Assembly: GCF_000735135.1 (NCBI RefSeq) | Contig: NZ_JPLZ01000007.1 | Location: 236,882 to 300,881, forward strand | Origin: Chryseobacterium sp. FH1 | GTDB lineage: Bacteria > Bacteroidota > Bacteroidia > Flavobacteriales > Weeksellaceae | Length of the DNA: 64,000 nucleotides | Direction: 5' to 3' | Part shown: one piece after another, positions 57,317-64,000 of the stretch | How positions within the stretch are numbered: position 1 is the stretch's first letter | Layout of the letters: each line of letters begins with the position of its first letter | The notes under the pieces: generated by a model | What the model saw: only the letters and a program-made list of their open reading frames with translations | Told to the model about the DNA's origin: nothing | The model's database searches: none | Made by a program: the position numbers and the translations under genes

Positions 57317-58045
57317 TCAATAACCTACATCTACCAAAAAAAGACCTTGCGCAGGAGCTGAAACGCCCGCCGAATTTCGGTATTTGTCCTCGATGATTTT
57401 CCGCAAATCGTTGGGTTGTAATTTTCCGGTTCCGATTTCCACCATTGTTCCGACAATCGCTCTCACCATATTTCTCAAAAATCGGTCAGCAGAAATCGTG
57501 AATTTCAATTGAGTTCCAAACTGTTCCCATTCTGCTTTGTAGATTTTGCAGATGTTGGTTTTGTTGTCTGCGTGGAGTTTGGCGAAGCTTGTAAAATCAT
57601 CGTATTCGAAAAGGATTTTGCAGGCCTCGTTCATCGCATCGATGTTCAATGGTTTTTGACGCCAGGTTTGCCAAGACGAGTCAACTGTGAACGGATTTTT
57701 CTCTGTCGAAATATAATATTCATAAGTCCGGAAAGTCGCACTGAATCGTGCATGCATATCAGCTGGAACTTCAAAAATTTGTTTGATAGAAATATTTTCT
57801 GACAAAAAGGAATTGAGTTTGTAAGCCAAATTTTCATCGATATTTTGCTCCGTTTCGAAGTGTGCGAACATTTTTTTTGCGTGAACGCCAGTGTCGGTTC
57901 TTCCTGCGCCAGTTGTTTTTATCGGTTCTCTCAGGATTGTTGATAAGGCTTTTTCCAATTCTTCCTGCACAGAAATTTCGTTGGGCTGGATTTGATAGCC
58001 AAAAAAAGAAGAACCGTCGTAAGCAAACTCTATAAAGTATCTCAT
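57317..58045 (-). CDS. truA: tRNA pseudouridine(38-40) synthase TruA
   Basis: A 242-aa enzyme that makes pseudouridine at positions 38-40 of the tRNA anticodon arm. Catalytic D51 is in GAGRTDTGVHA, and FLRNMVRAIVGTMVEIGTGK near the C-terminus is the TruA signature, with ISADRFLRNM. Length is normal for bacteria. It is monocistronic, and the ATG gives the standard start MRYFIEFAYDGSSFFGYQIQ. Confidence 0.96.
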   Translation of the reverse strand: MRYFIEFAYDGSSFFGYQIQPNEISVQEELEKALSTILREPIKTTGAGRTDTGVHAKKMFAHFETEQNIDENLAYKLNSFLSENISIKQIFEVPADMHARFSATFRTYEYYISTEKNPFTVDSSWQTWRQKPLNIDAMNEACKILFEYDDFTSFAKLHADNKTNICKIYKAEWEQFGTQLKFTISADRFLRNMVRAIVGTMVEIGTGKLQPNDLRKIIEDKYRNSAGVSAPAQGLFLVDVGY

Positions 58046-58128
58046 TTCGACGCAAATTTCCTGATTTTTTTTTAATTAATAAGAAAATCTTAATTCGTAA
58101 TTTCGTGACTCGAAAAATCCTTCAATCA

Positions 58129-58431
58129 ATGAAACCGCTCAAGACAAATAAACTTTCCAATCCTGCAGAATTCATCAAGCTGATGGTCATCATTTTTGTT
58201 TTGGTTTCAGTTTTTCTTTTCAGTCAGGGAGTTTCGCAACAGCAAACCATCATCAACGGTGTTGTCCTTTTGATTCTTTTTATTTGTTTGCAATTGACAT
58301 TTGTGATTTTGTACAAAAAGGGAATCAAAACTTTGGCTTTTTGGATTCTGATTATTTTGTTATTAATGGGAGTTTCGTTGGGTGTGGCAATCTGGTATTA
58401 TTCGAAATATGGAATTACTTTTCAGCTTTAA
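58129..58431 (+). CDS. Small membrane protein of two to three helices
   Basis: A 100-aa protein (MKPLKTNKLSNPAEFIKLMV) with three hydrophobic segments (about 17-37, 42-63 and 70-90). No family is recognised. The ATG at 58129 is preferred to an upstream GTG. It lies 20 bp before the phosphoesterase gene on the same strand and may be co-transcribed. Confidence 0.6.
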   Translation: MKPLKTNKLSNPAEFIKLMVIIFVLVSVFLFSQGVSQQQTIINGVVLLILFICLQLTFVILYKKGIKTLAFWILIILLLMGVSLGVAIWYYSKYGITFQL

Positions 58432-58451
58432 TTATTAATTTAAATTTCAAA

Positions 58452-58946
58452 ATGAAACGCATCCTTCTTTTATCAGACACACATTCCTATATCGATGACC
58501 GGATTCTTGACTACGCAAAAGACGCCGATGAAGTTTGGCATTGTGGCGATTTTGGGAATATGAAAGTCATTGAGGAATTAGAAAAAATAAAACCAATTCG
58601 TGGCGTTTATGGAAACATCGACGAAGCAAAAATTAGAACGATTTTCCCTGAAGTTTTGAGTTTCAAATGTGAAGACGTTGATGTTTTGATGATTCACATC
58701 GGCGGTTATCCGGAGAGATATTCGGCTCTGGCGAAACAAGAGATTGCTGAGAAGACACCGAAATTATTCATTTCCGGGCATTCTCATATTCTGAAAGCGA
58801 TGTATGACAAAAGAAATAATTTATTACACCTCAATCCCGGCGCTTGCGGAAAAGTCGGCTGGCACAAAGTCAGAACGATGATGCGTTTTACCATTAATAA
58901 AGAAGAAATTAAAGATTTGGAAGTGATAGAATTGGGAAGTAAATAA
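58452..58946 (+). CDS. YfcE/MJ0936-type metallophosphoesterase
   Basis: A 164-aa metal-dependent phosphoesterase. LLLSDTHSYID (metal D and H), VWHCGDFGN, GVYGNIDEA (Asn/Asp, GNHD equivalent), MIHIGGYPE and ISGHSHILKA are the family motifs. It hydrolyses phosphodiesters such as bis-pNPP in vitro in characterised homologues; the physiological substrate is unknown. The long upstream frame is an artefact of overlap with the previous gene; the ATG at 58452 gives the standard start MKRILLLSDTHS. Confidence 0.92.
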   Translation: MKRILLLSDTHSYIDDRILDYAKDADEVWHCGDFGNMKVIEELEKIKPIRGVYGNIDEAKIRTIFPEVLSFKCEDVDVLMIHIGGYPERYSALAKQEIAEKTPKLFISGHSHILKAMYDKRNNLLHLNPGACGKVGWHKVRTMMRFTINKEEIKDLEVIELGSK

Positions 58947-58982
58947 GTTGGAGAGTCTGAGGATTTGAGAGTTTTAATGTTA

Positions 58983-59120
58983 AAGTCAAAGTCCCATCGG
59001 GACGATTATATCTTAGTATAGGAATTTATTCCTATGTAAAAAGTGAAGATTATGTCTGAGCATAGAAATTATTCCTAAAAATATTGGAAATCATATCCCA
59101 GCATAGAAATATATTCCGAT
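58983..59120 (+). repeat. Partial copies of the AGTCCC/GCATAGGAAT repeat
   Basis: AAAGTCCCATCGGGACGATT, TAGTATAGGAATTTATTCCTAT, then two degenerate AGCATAGAAAT units follow in tandem. They are related to 40632-40690 and fill the gap before the Smr gene. Confidence 0.7.
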
Positions 59121-59139
59121 GGAAATTAATAAATAGAAA

Positions 59140-59634
59140 ATGAAAATAGGAGACAAAGTTTCGTTAATCGATGATGATTTGAAAGGAACCATTTTGAAAA
59201 TCATTGCTGACCAGGTGAAAATCGAGGATGAGCACGGTTTCACCTACAATTTTCCTAAAAGTCAATTGACGCTTATTGATTCTGGATTATATGATAATTC
59301 GCCGGTCATCAGAAAAAATGAAAGCTCGAAAAACGTTTCCAAAAGACACAATAAAACACCTCTAAAATTAGATTTACATTTTCAATTATTGGTCAAAAAT
59401 CCATCTGATTATGACGCTTTCGAGAGACTGATGATTCAAAAAGAAAAACTTTTGGAGACCATAGATTTCTGTAGAAAAAATCACATCAAGAATTTGGAAA
59501 TCATCCACGGCATCGGTGACGGCGTTTTGCAGAAAATGGTCTATGATATCTTGGAAGGACTATCAAATGTAGAATACGATGAACACGGATTTTTCTACCA
59601 CGAATCGGGTAGAGTCGAAGTCAAATTTCTGTAG
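59140..59634 (+). CDS. Smr-domain protein
   Basis: A 164-aa protein. An N-terminal SH3-like segment (KIGDKVSLIDDDLKGTILKI) precedes a C-terminal Smr domain from about residue 75 with LDLHFQLLV and the HGIGDGVLQKMVYDIL motif (HGxGxGxL). Smr domains are nucleic-acid endonucleases or RNA-cleaving modules in ribosome rescue and mismatch repair. This one lacks MutS2 parts. Probably a nuclease; the target is unknown. Confidence 0.86.
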   Translation: MKIGDKVSLIDDDLKGTILKIIADQVKIEDEHGFTYNFPKSQLTLIDSGLYDNSPVIRKNESSKNVSKRHNKTPLKLDLHFQLLVKNPSDYDAFERLMIQKEKLLETIDFCRKNHIKNLEIIHGIGDGVLQKMVYDILEGLSNVEYDEHGFFYHESGRVEVKFL

Positions 59635-59692
59635 ATTCCCTTTGGCAGGAATCTTGAAACATTTAAATTAACATTATCAAAAACTCAAATAT

Positions 59693-60082
59693 ATGTTCAC
59701 ATTAGCACAAATAGAATCCGCACATTCCGACATGGAAAGCGGGAAGAACTTCCCCGCATTTGCAAAAAAAATCAAAGAAATGGGCGTTCAGACTTTCGAA
59801 ACTTTCGTGGAAGATGGTTCAACGATTTACAAAGGAAATGACGACTACGAAGTTTCTGGCGTTCAGCAATACGCACCACATTTAATTTATGGAATCGTAA
59901 ATCCAGAGAAATTTTTGGCGGATTTGAGAAATCACCAGCAAGGCAACACAGACTTTTTCCAATTCTGTAAAGACTGCGCGGACAGTGGCATATTCAAATG
60001 GATTGTCGATTTGAATGCAAAAACTTGCACTTACTACGACGCAGAAGGAAATCATATTTTTGAAGAAAAAATCCCAGATTAA
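59693..60082 (+). CDS. DUF1398 family protein
   Basis: A 129-aa protein of the DUF1398 (YbcV-like) family: FTLAQIESAHSDMESGKNFP and FKWIVDLNAKTCTYYDAEGN are characteristic. The family's function is not known. It is monocistronic and ends in a hairpin shared with YqgE's terminator. Confidence 0.8.
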   Translation: MFTLAQIESAHSDMESGKNFPAFAKKIKEMGVQTFETFVEDGSTIYKGNDDYEVSGVQQYAPHLIYGIVNPEKFLADLRNHQQGNTDFFQFCKDCADSGIFKWIVDLNAKTCTYYDAEGNHIFEEKIPD

Positions 60083-60090
60083 TCTGGGAT
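60071..60090. terminator. Palindromic terminator between DUF1398 and yqgE
   Basis: ATCCCAGATTAATCTGGGAT is a perfect 20-bp palindrome that includes the DUF1398 stop codon. On the minus strand a T6 run follows, so it mainly terminates the YqgE gene. Confidence 0.8.
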
Positions 60091-60142
60091 TCTGTATTTA
60101 TTGAATGGAGAGAAATTTTGAGAGAGGAAGTTGAGGTAAAAT

Positions 60143-60691
60143 CTAATTCAGAGAGACGTCTTCTGGTGCATTCGCCCAAAGCAAAAATTCTCCGCCCAGA
60201 TTTTGCATAATATTTTTCCATAGACCTTGGTCATTTGGCAACGTATAATCCAAGTTGTAAACATCCACGATCGTCCAAAGTTTGCGTTGCAACTCACCTT
60301 CCAATTGCAAAGATGACCAGCCCGAGTAGCCAGAGAAAACTTTAATGTCCGCCACGCTTATTTCCTGATTTACAACTGCAGAAATCACAGAATCAATATC
60401 CTCCGTCAGATAGAACTCGTGGTTGATTTCGATAAATTCAGGCGTTATTTTCTCACCTTTCAGGATGAAGTAGATTCTTTCATTTTCCACCGGACCACCT
60501 TCGTAAAGCTCTACTGGAAACCCAAACGCACTCATCAATCGGGAACTGATATTTTGATTTTTCTTATTCAGAATCAGACCAAAAGCGCCACTCTCATTAT
60601 GGTCCACAATAAGAACAACCGAACGGGAAAATATATCGCCCGAAACATCCGGCGTTGATATTAAAATTTTGCCTTTGTAAGAGTAATTCAT
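60143..60691 (-). CDS. YqgE/AlgH family protein
   Basis: A 182-aa protein of the YqgE/AlgH family. KGKILISTPDVSGDIFSRSVVLIVDHNESGAFGLILNKK is the family start, and GPVENERIYFIL with SVADIKVFSGYSGWSSLQLEGEL is the core. Related proteins affect alginate or stress gene expression in Pseudomonas, but the biochemical role is unclear. The gene is divergent from pdxH. Confidence 0.9.
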   Translation of the reverse strand: MNYSYKGKILISTPDVSGDIFSRSVVLIVDHNESGAFGLILNKKNQNISSRLMSAFGFPVELYEGGPVENERIYFILKGEKITPEFIEINHEFYLTEDIDSVISAVVNQEISVADIKVFSGYSGWSSLQLEGELQRKLWTIVDVYNLDYTLPNDQGLWKNIMQNLGGEFLLWANAPEDVSLN

Positions 60692-60775
60692 CTATCAAAT
60701 CTATAAAAAAATATTTTTTTGAAAAAAGAATTCCATCAAAAATTTAAGTTAAAATTATAAAGCTTAGAATATTTT

Positions 60776-60890
60776 GGGCAACTATTTGACATTTGTCGAA
60801 ACCGTTTTATATTTGTTTGATGGTCGCTTTTTCATCTTCCACTCCCAAACCTAACGAGGTGGTGACGAAGTCAATCTTTTTGCCTTTGTT
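60776..60890 (+). repeat. Dispersed repeat, copy 6
   Basis: GGGCAACTATTTGACATTTG, TCGAAACCGTTTTATATTTG, then TTTTTCATCTTCCACTCCCA and AATCTTTTTGCC. It shares the left half with copy 5. It fills the 303-bp divergent gap between YqgE and pdxH. Confidence 0.75.
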
Positions 60891-60994
60891 TTTTTTAATC
60901 GACGCCATTGATTGTAATAACCCCGAAATTAAATCAAATTATATAAAAAATCTTAACGAACTTTGCGTTTAGAAATTTTAGAATTCGAAAGAAA

Positions 60995-61645
60995 ATGAAC
61001 AGCGAAAACCTCCACGATAAAAGAAGAATCTACGAAAAATCACAACTCATAGAATCAGAGATAAAAGAAAACCCGATCGAGCAATTTCGCGACTGGTTTC
61101 TGGACGCAGAAAATAACCCGGATGTCTCCGAATCCAATGCAATGGCCATTTCCACCGTGGAAGAAGACGGTTGTCCAAGAACAAGAATGGTTTTGCTGAA
61201 ATCCTACAATTGGGAAGGCTTCATCTTCTACACCAACTACGAAAGCCGAAAAGGAAAATCAATTGAGAATACGCACAAAGCTTGTCTACATTTTTTTTGG
61301 CCAAGTCTAGAAAGACAAATCATCATCAAAGCTAATGTAGAAAGAATTGCAGAAAATCTCAGCGACGGCTATTTTCATTCAAGACCAAAAGGAAGCCAAT
61401 TAGGCGCCACAGTTTCACCTCAAAGTCAGGAAATTCCAAACCGCGATTTTCTCGAAAATAAATTAAAAGACCTCGAAAAAGAATTCGAAAACAAAGAAAT
61501 TCCAAGACCGAAAAATTGGGGAGGCTATATCGCAAAACCCTACGAAATCGAATTTTGGCAAGGAAGACCAAACCGCCTTCACGACAGAATTATCTACACT
61601 TTGGAAGATAACATCGATTGGAAAATCTCACGATTGGCGCCTTAA
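60995..61645 (+). CDS. pdxH: Pyridoxamine 5'-phosphate oxidase
   Basis: A 216-aa FMN enzyme that oxidises pyridoxine or pyridoxamine phosphate to PLP. NAMAISTVEEDGCPRTRMVLLKSYNWEGFIFYTNYESRKG, LHFFWPSLERQIII, SRPKGSQLGATVSPQSQ and IEFWQGRPNRLHDRI are the FMN- and PLP-site motifs. Length and start (MNSENLHDKRRIYEKSQL) are normal. Confidence 0.96.
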   Translation: MNSENLHDKRRIYEKSQLIESEIKENPIEQFRDWFLDAENNPDVSESNAMAISTVEEDGCPRTRMVLLKSYNWEGFIFYTNYESRKGKSIENTHKACLHFFWPSLERQIIIKANVERIAENLSDGYFHSRPKGSQLGATVSPQSQEIPNRDFLENKLKDLEKEFENKEIPRPKNWGGYIAKPYEIEFWQGRPNRLHDRIIYTLEDNIDWKISRLAP

Positions 61646-61731
61646 CCTTTATGTTTTTTATAATTCCCTTAACTTTATTTTTAAATAATATTATCGTTAT
61701 TTGTTTCCTAACCATTAAAATTGAATTAATT

Positions 61732-62313
61732 ATGAAAAAGTTATTGAGAGTTACTAGTGTTGTTGCGCTTGGTTTTCTACTATCTTTCACATTTTCGAAA
61801 GAGAAAAAAGTGGTAGTGATCGACGCTGGTCACGGCGGAGCCGATATGGGTGTTAATCGAGAAGGATTTATAGAAAAAGATGTCGTGCTCAAGGTTGCAA
61901 AGAAAATCAAAGAGCTAAATAAAAATGCTAATTTGGAAATCATTTTGACAAGAGACGATGACTCATTCCCAACGCTTGCCGAGAGAACAGATAAAATCAA
62001 CAAACTGAAACCTGATTTCACAATTTCTCTTCACGTCAACAGTGTTTTCAAAGATAAATCTGACAAAAGGGGCGCTGAAGTTTATTACAAGGAAAACGAT
62101 GCGTCCAAACTAATTGCGGACAAACTAGCTTTAAAATTTGATAATTGTCCAGTGAAAACAGCTAAGCTTCATATGTTGAGAATGTCCGATAACCCTGCTG
62201 TAATGTTAGAGTTGGGATTCGTGAATAATCCCCACGAAAGAGAATATATTGGCAGCGAAAAAGGACAAATTGAAATGGCCGAGAAAATCTTAAGCGTTAT
62301 CAACGAACATTAA
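61732..62313 (+). CDS. N-acetylmuramoyl-L-alanine amidase (Amidase_3)
   Basis: A 193-aa exported amidase (signal MKKLLRVTSVVALGFLLSFTFS) of the zinc Amidase_3 family: VVVIDAGHGGADMG carries the first His, EKDVVLKVAKKI the Glu, FTISLHVNS the second His, and MLELGFVNNPHE the catalytic Glu. It has no SPOR/AMIN extension. Such enzymes split daughter cells and are the usual targets of EnvC-type activators, one of which is encoded at 8849-10384. The ATG at 61732 begins the signal peptide; the upstream frame overlaps pdxH. Confidence 0.92.
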   Translation: MKKLLRVTSVVALGFLLSFTFSKEKKVVVIDAGHGGADMGVNREGFIEKDVVLKVAKKIKELNKNANLEIILTRDDDSFPTLAERTDKINKLKPDFTISLHVNSVFKDKSDKRGAEVYYKENDASKLIADKLALKFDNCPVKTAKLHMLRMSDNPAVMLELGFVNNPHEREYIGSEKGQIEMAEKILSVINEH

Positions 62314-62335
62314 TTATTTGAGAAAAATTATTCAT

Positions 62336-62361
62336 GAAAAAAAATCCAGCCGATGCTGGAT
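62336..62361 (-). terminator. Terminator of the class IV aminotransferase-like gene
   Basis: On the minus strand ATCCAGC, loop ATCG, GCTGGAT and T8: a short stem and a good T run. Confidence 0.82.
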
Positions 62362-62368
62362 ATGTGTT

Positions 62369-63184
62369 TTATAAAGAAGAATTGAAGGCTTCGCTCCATT
62401 TATTTACCATCTCAGAAAACCGTGTGTTTTCAAAAATTTTGTTCCTGATTTTTGAAACCGAATGAACACCTTTTTCATCAGAAATTCTTAAAATCTCTTC
62501 TGCTTTTTGAGATTCGAAAGCGATGATTTCCGCTTCTTCTATTTCGGCCAATTTGTTTTTATGGATGAAAGTGACAAAGTTTTCCATCAGTGGCGAAATG
62601 TACGCACCTTCCGTCTGTTTCGGGATTTTAATGATATTATCCTGCAAAAACAAAAGATTTCCAAAGATACTTCTGGCAATTTTTTTGTTTGGATTAAGGA
62701 GGATCACATCGTCCAAATCATTTTCTTTGGCGTAAATCTGAGCGTAGATATTTTCCGGAGAATGCACTCTGATATTACTCAAAAGATTAGCATTTACATT
62801 GATTTCCTTAATCAAATCCAACTCCACATTGCCTTGGATTCTCAACACATCTTCCGTCTCATCCACTTCAAAAAAGAAAGCCGTTTCCGATTTTGACAAA
62901 GGCTTGTCGTCCTGTTTTCTGTAAGCCATCAATTGGACGATTCCGTTCTGAACACCCTTTGATAAAACTTCGTTCTGAAAAAGTTCTTGGAAAAACTCCA
63001 ATGTGTAAGTCAATGGAATGTTCAATCTCATCTTTCGCATCGAAGCCATTAGGAAGAAGTAAGATTCTTCCGCCATAATGATCTGACCGTTTCTGATGAA
63101 AAATGAAACCCAAACCGAATCTCCAAAAAGAAAAGAGCGATTCAGTAATTGTAAATTGTCTTGTGTGTAAATTATCTTCTGCAT
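62369..63184 (-). CDS. Class IV aminotransferase-fold protein, probably without the PLP lysine
   Basis: A 271-aa protein of the branched-chain aminotransferase/ADC-lyase fold: NLQLLNRSFLFGDSVWVSFFIRNG is the N-terminal signature (usually RGxxyGDGvFEt). Where the PLP-binding Lys should lie, about 20 residues before DLDDVILLN, the sequence is LLSNIRVHSPENIYAQIY, without Lys. The usual E-x-t-x-sNlF reads ARSIFGNLLF. The start is the ATG at 63184; the longer frame overlaps the next gene. It is 50 bp downstream of the START-like gene. It may have a structural or regulatory role. Confidence 0.8.
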   Translation of the reverse strand: MQKIIYTQDNLQLLNRSFLFGDSVWVSFFIRNGQIIMAEESYFFLMASMRKMRLNIPLTYTLEFFQELFQNEVLSKGVQNGIVQLMAYRKQDDKPLSKSETAFFFEVDETEDVLRIQGNVELDLIKEINVNANLLSNIRVHSPENIYAQIYAKENDLDDVILLNPNKKIARSIFGNLLFLQDNIIKIPKQTEGAYISPLMENFVTFIHKNKLAEIEEAEIIAFESQKAEEILRISDEKGVHSVSKIRNKIFENTRFSEMVNKWSEAFNSSL

Positions 63185-63234
63185 TGTATGATGTAAAAAA
63201 AATAATGAACGATAAAATCGTTCATCCATTATTT

Positions 63235-63621
63235 TTAAGAAGCTCCTAATTTTAACTGTAGATTTTCTATCAGATTTTCCCAATAGAGTCTGTTTTCCTC
63301 CTCATCGCCAGGCTCGCAAAAGTCGGTGATATTCAGAGAAAGGTCATCTGTAATCTCGTCTATGACAATAGAAAGTTCGAAGAAATATTTAGAACCTTCG
63401 TCCTCTTCCCAACGGAAACGCACGAAACTTTCCGGCTTATATCTGATCAGTGTCGCTTTTTCAGCAGGACCACTGCCCCAACTGAAGAAAAAATCGTCTC
63501 CACGCTCCACTACATCTTCCGCAAACCATTCTGATAGTCCCTCTGCACTCGCCAAATACTCATACAGAATCTCTGAGAGACAATGCATATTGTATTCATA
63601 CTGCACTTTCGTTTTCGCCAT
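63235..63621 (-). CDS. START-like domain protein
   Basis: A 128-aa protein of the Bet v1/START (AHSA1-like) fold: VQYEYNMHCLSEILYEYLASAEGLSEWFAEDV is the usual start, and FSWGSGPAEKATLIRYKPESFVRFRWEEDEGSKYFFELSI the strands. Such small proteins bind hydrophobic ligands or act as chaperone co-factors. It precedes the class IV aminotransferase-like gene by 50 bp, and the pairing is frequent in Bacteroidota as I recall. The ATG at 63621 is used; a TTG two codons upstream is in frame. Confidence 0.85.
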   Translation of the reverse strand: MAKTKVQYEYNMHCLSEILYEYLASAEGLSEWFAEDVVERGDDFFFSWGSGPAEKATLIRYKPESFVRFRWEEDEGSKYFFELSIVIDEITDDLSLNITDFCEPGDEEENRLYWENLIENLQLKLGAS

Positions 63622-63783
63622 ATTCAAATTCTAATTGTGGCGCAATATATAAATTAATTTTTTATTTCCAAATCAAAATGTCTATTGAAATTCAAAATTT
63701 TTATAGAAATAATGTATGATTTTTATTAGCCGATTTCAAACACTCGGGAAAGGTGCATTATATCTGTAATTTGAATGAATATT

Positions 63784-63886
63784 TGGGCAGCTTTATCCGC
63801 CTGCAGTTTATCCTGAGTTTGCCGAAGGGCTCCCAATCTTTTTGCCTAGCTTTTCCAGCCACAAAAAAGGATTTCCGCTCCTTTAG
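63784..63886 (+). repeat. Dispersed repeat, copy 7
   Basis: GGGCAGCTTTATCCGCCTGCAG, TTTATCCTGAGTTTGCCGAAG, CCCAATCTTTTTGCC and AAAAAAGGATTTCCGCTCC. The rest of 63622-64000 carries only an AT-rich stretch and the inverted repeat at the edge. Confidence 0.78.
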
Positions 63887-63939
63887 ATTTGCAATAATAA
63901 AATATGATTGGAAAATATTAAATTTAGAAAAGAGAAAAG

Positions 63940-64000
63940 CATTTAATTAAACTTTGCTCCGCTCCGGGAAAAACCCATGGCTTGATTTAGAATTAAATGC
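63940..64000. repeat. Inverted repeat GCATTTAATT at the right edge
   Basis: GCATTTAATT (63940-63949) and AATTAAATGC (63991-64000) enclose a GC-rich core (GCTCCGCTCCGGGAAAAACCC). It may belong to a larger element that continues beyond the window. Confidence 0.5.

Noticed and set aside
58284..58946. 220-aa phosphoesterase with an extended N-terminus
   Set aside because: The first 56 codons overlap the upstream membrane-protein gene; homology starts at MKRILLLSDTHS (58452).
62369..63283. 304-aa aminotransferase-like frame
   Set aside because: The extension overlaps the START-like gene; the family start is MQKIIYTQDNLQLLN (63184).
63753..63950. 65-aa ORF at the right edge
   Set aside because: It consists largely of dispersed-repeat sequence and has no recognisable protein features.

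Overview
The window looks like chromosome of a flavobacterium of the Chryseobacterium/Epilithonimonas type (Bacteroidota, Weeksellaceae). It is AT-rich. Its promoters carry the Bacteroidota -7 element TAnnTTTG rather than a TATAAT box, and several genes start at TTG. It encodes a type IX secretion (T9SS) sorting domain, a GH92 glycosidase, a DUF4292 lipoprotein, a TonB-dependent receptor and a tyrosine catabolic set. The genus is an inference from gene content; no rRNA is present. There is no prophage, plasmid or CRISPR array. The only RNA gene I can support is tRNA-Cys.

Layout. 0-6 kb: a cut-off cupin gene, sbcD-sbcC, a UPF0104 membrane protein and panD. 6.5-13.8 kb: hup, then on the minus strand an envelope operon (DUF4292 lipoprotein, EnvC-like protein, tatA, DUF4254, small lipoprotein, ribA) preceded by a sugar nucleotidyltransferase and a polysaccharide flippase. 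13.9-17.7 kb: a GH92 glycosidase and dihydroorotase. 17.7-27.6 kb: a redox island with an azoreductase divergent from an HxlR regulator, four tandem oxidoreductase-AraC cassettes, and a further SDR. 27.9-32.5 kb: an M1 peptidase, a RibB with a degenerate RibA domain, tRNA-Cys, and a MarR-GNAT fusion. 32.8-38.5 kb: three secreted-protein genes divergent from a LytTR response regulator and a TPR histidine kinase. 38.7-44.2 kb: a phage-like small gene, an Mpl-type Mur ligase, a thioredoxin, a TonB receptor and a BI-1 protein. 44.6-52.9 kb: tyrosine/homogentisate degradation (hmgA, hppD, fahA, a flavin reductase) with an acyl-CoA transferase. 52.9-64 kb: a ParE toxin-antitoxin pair, an ABC exporter, an alpha/beta hydrolase with a Crp/Fnr regulator, truA, a phosphoesterase, an Smr protein, YqgE, pdxH, an amidase and an unusual class IV aminotransferase homologue.

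The most striking region is 19.0-26.6 kb. Four consecutive two-gene units each pair one oxidoreductase with its own AraC-family regulator. Each unit is preceded by the same promoter layout: a -7 box AACTTTG, then 20 nt, then two copies of a roughly 10-12 bp direct repeat with a period of exactly 21 bp. The repeat sequence drifts from unit to unit. The regulators share an almost identical second DNA-binding helix-turn-helix but differ in the first. This reads as a family of duplicated self-regulating detoxification switches that have diverged in specificity.

Dispersed repeats of about 100 bp, all in the same orientation, sit in seven intergenic gaps and explain most of the long non-coding stretches on the right half. 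Coordinates of starts were chosen by hand; where a TTG upstream overlaps a promoter box I took the downstream ATG.
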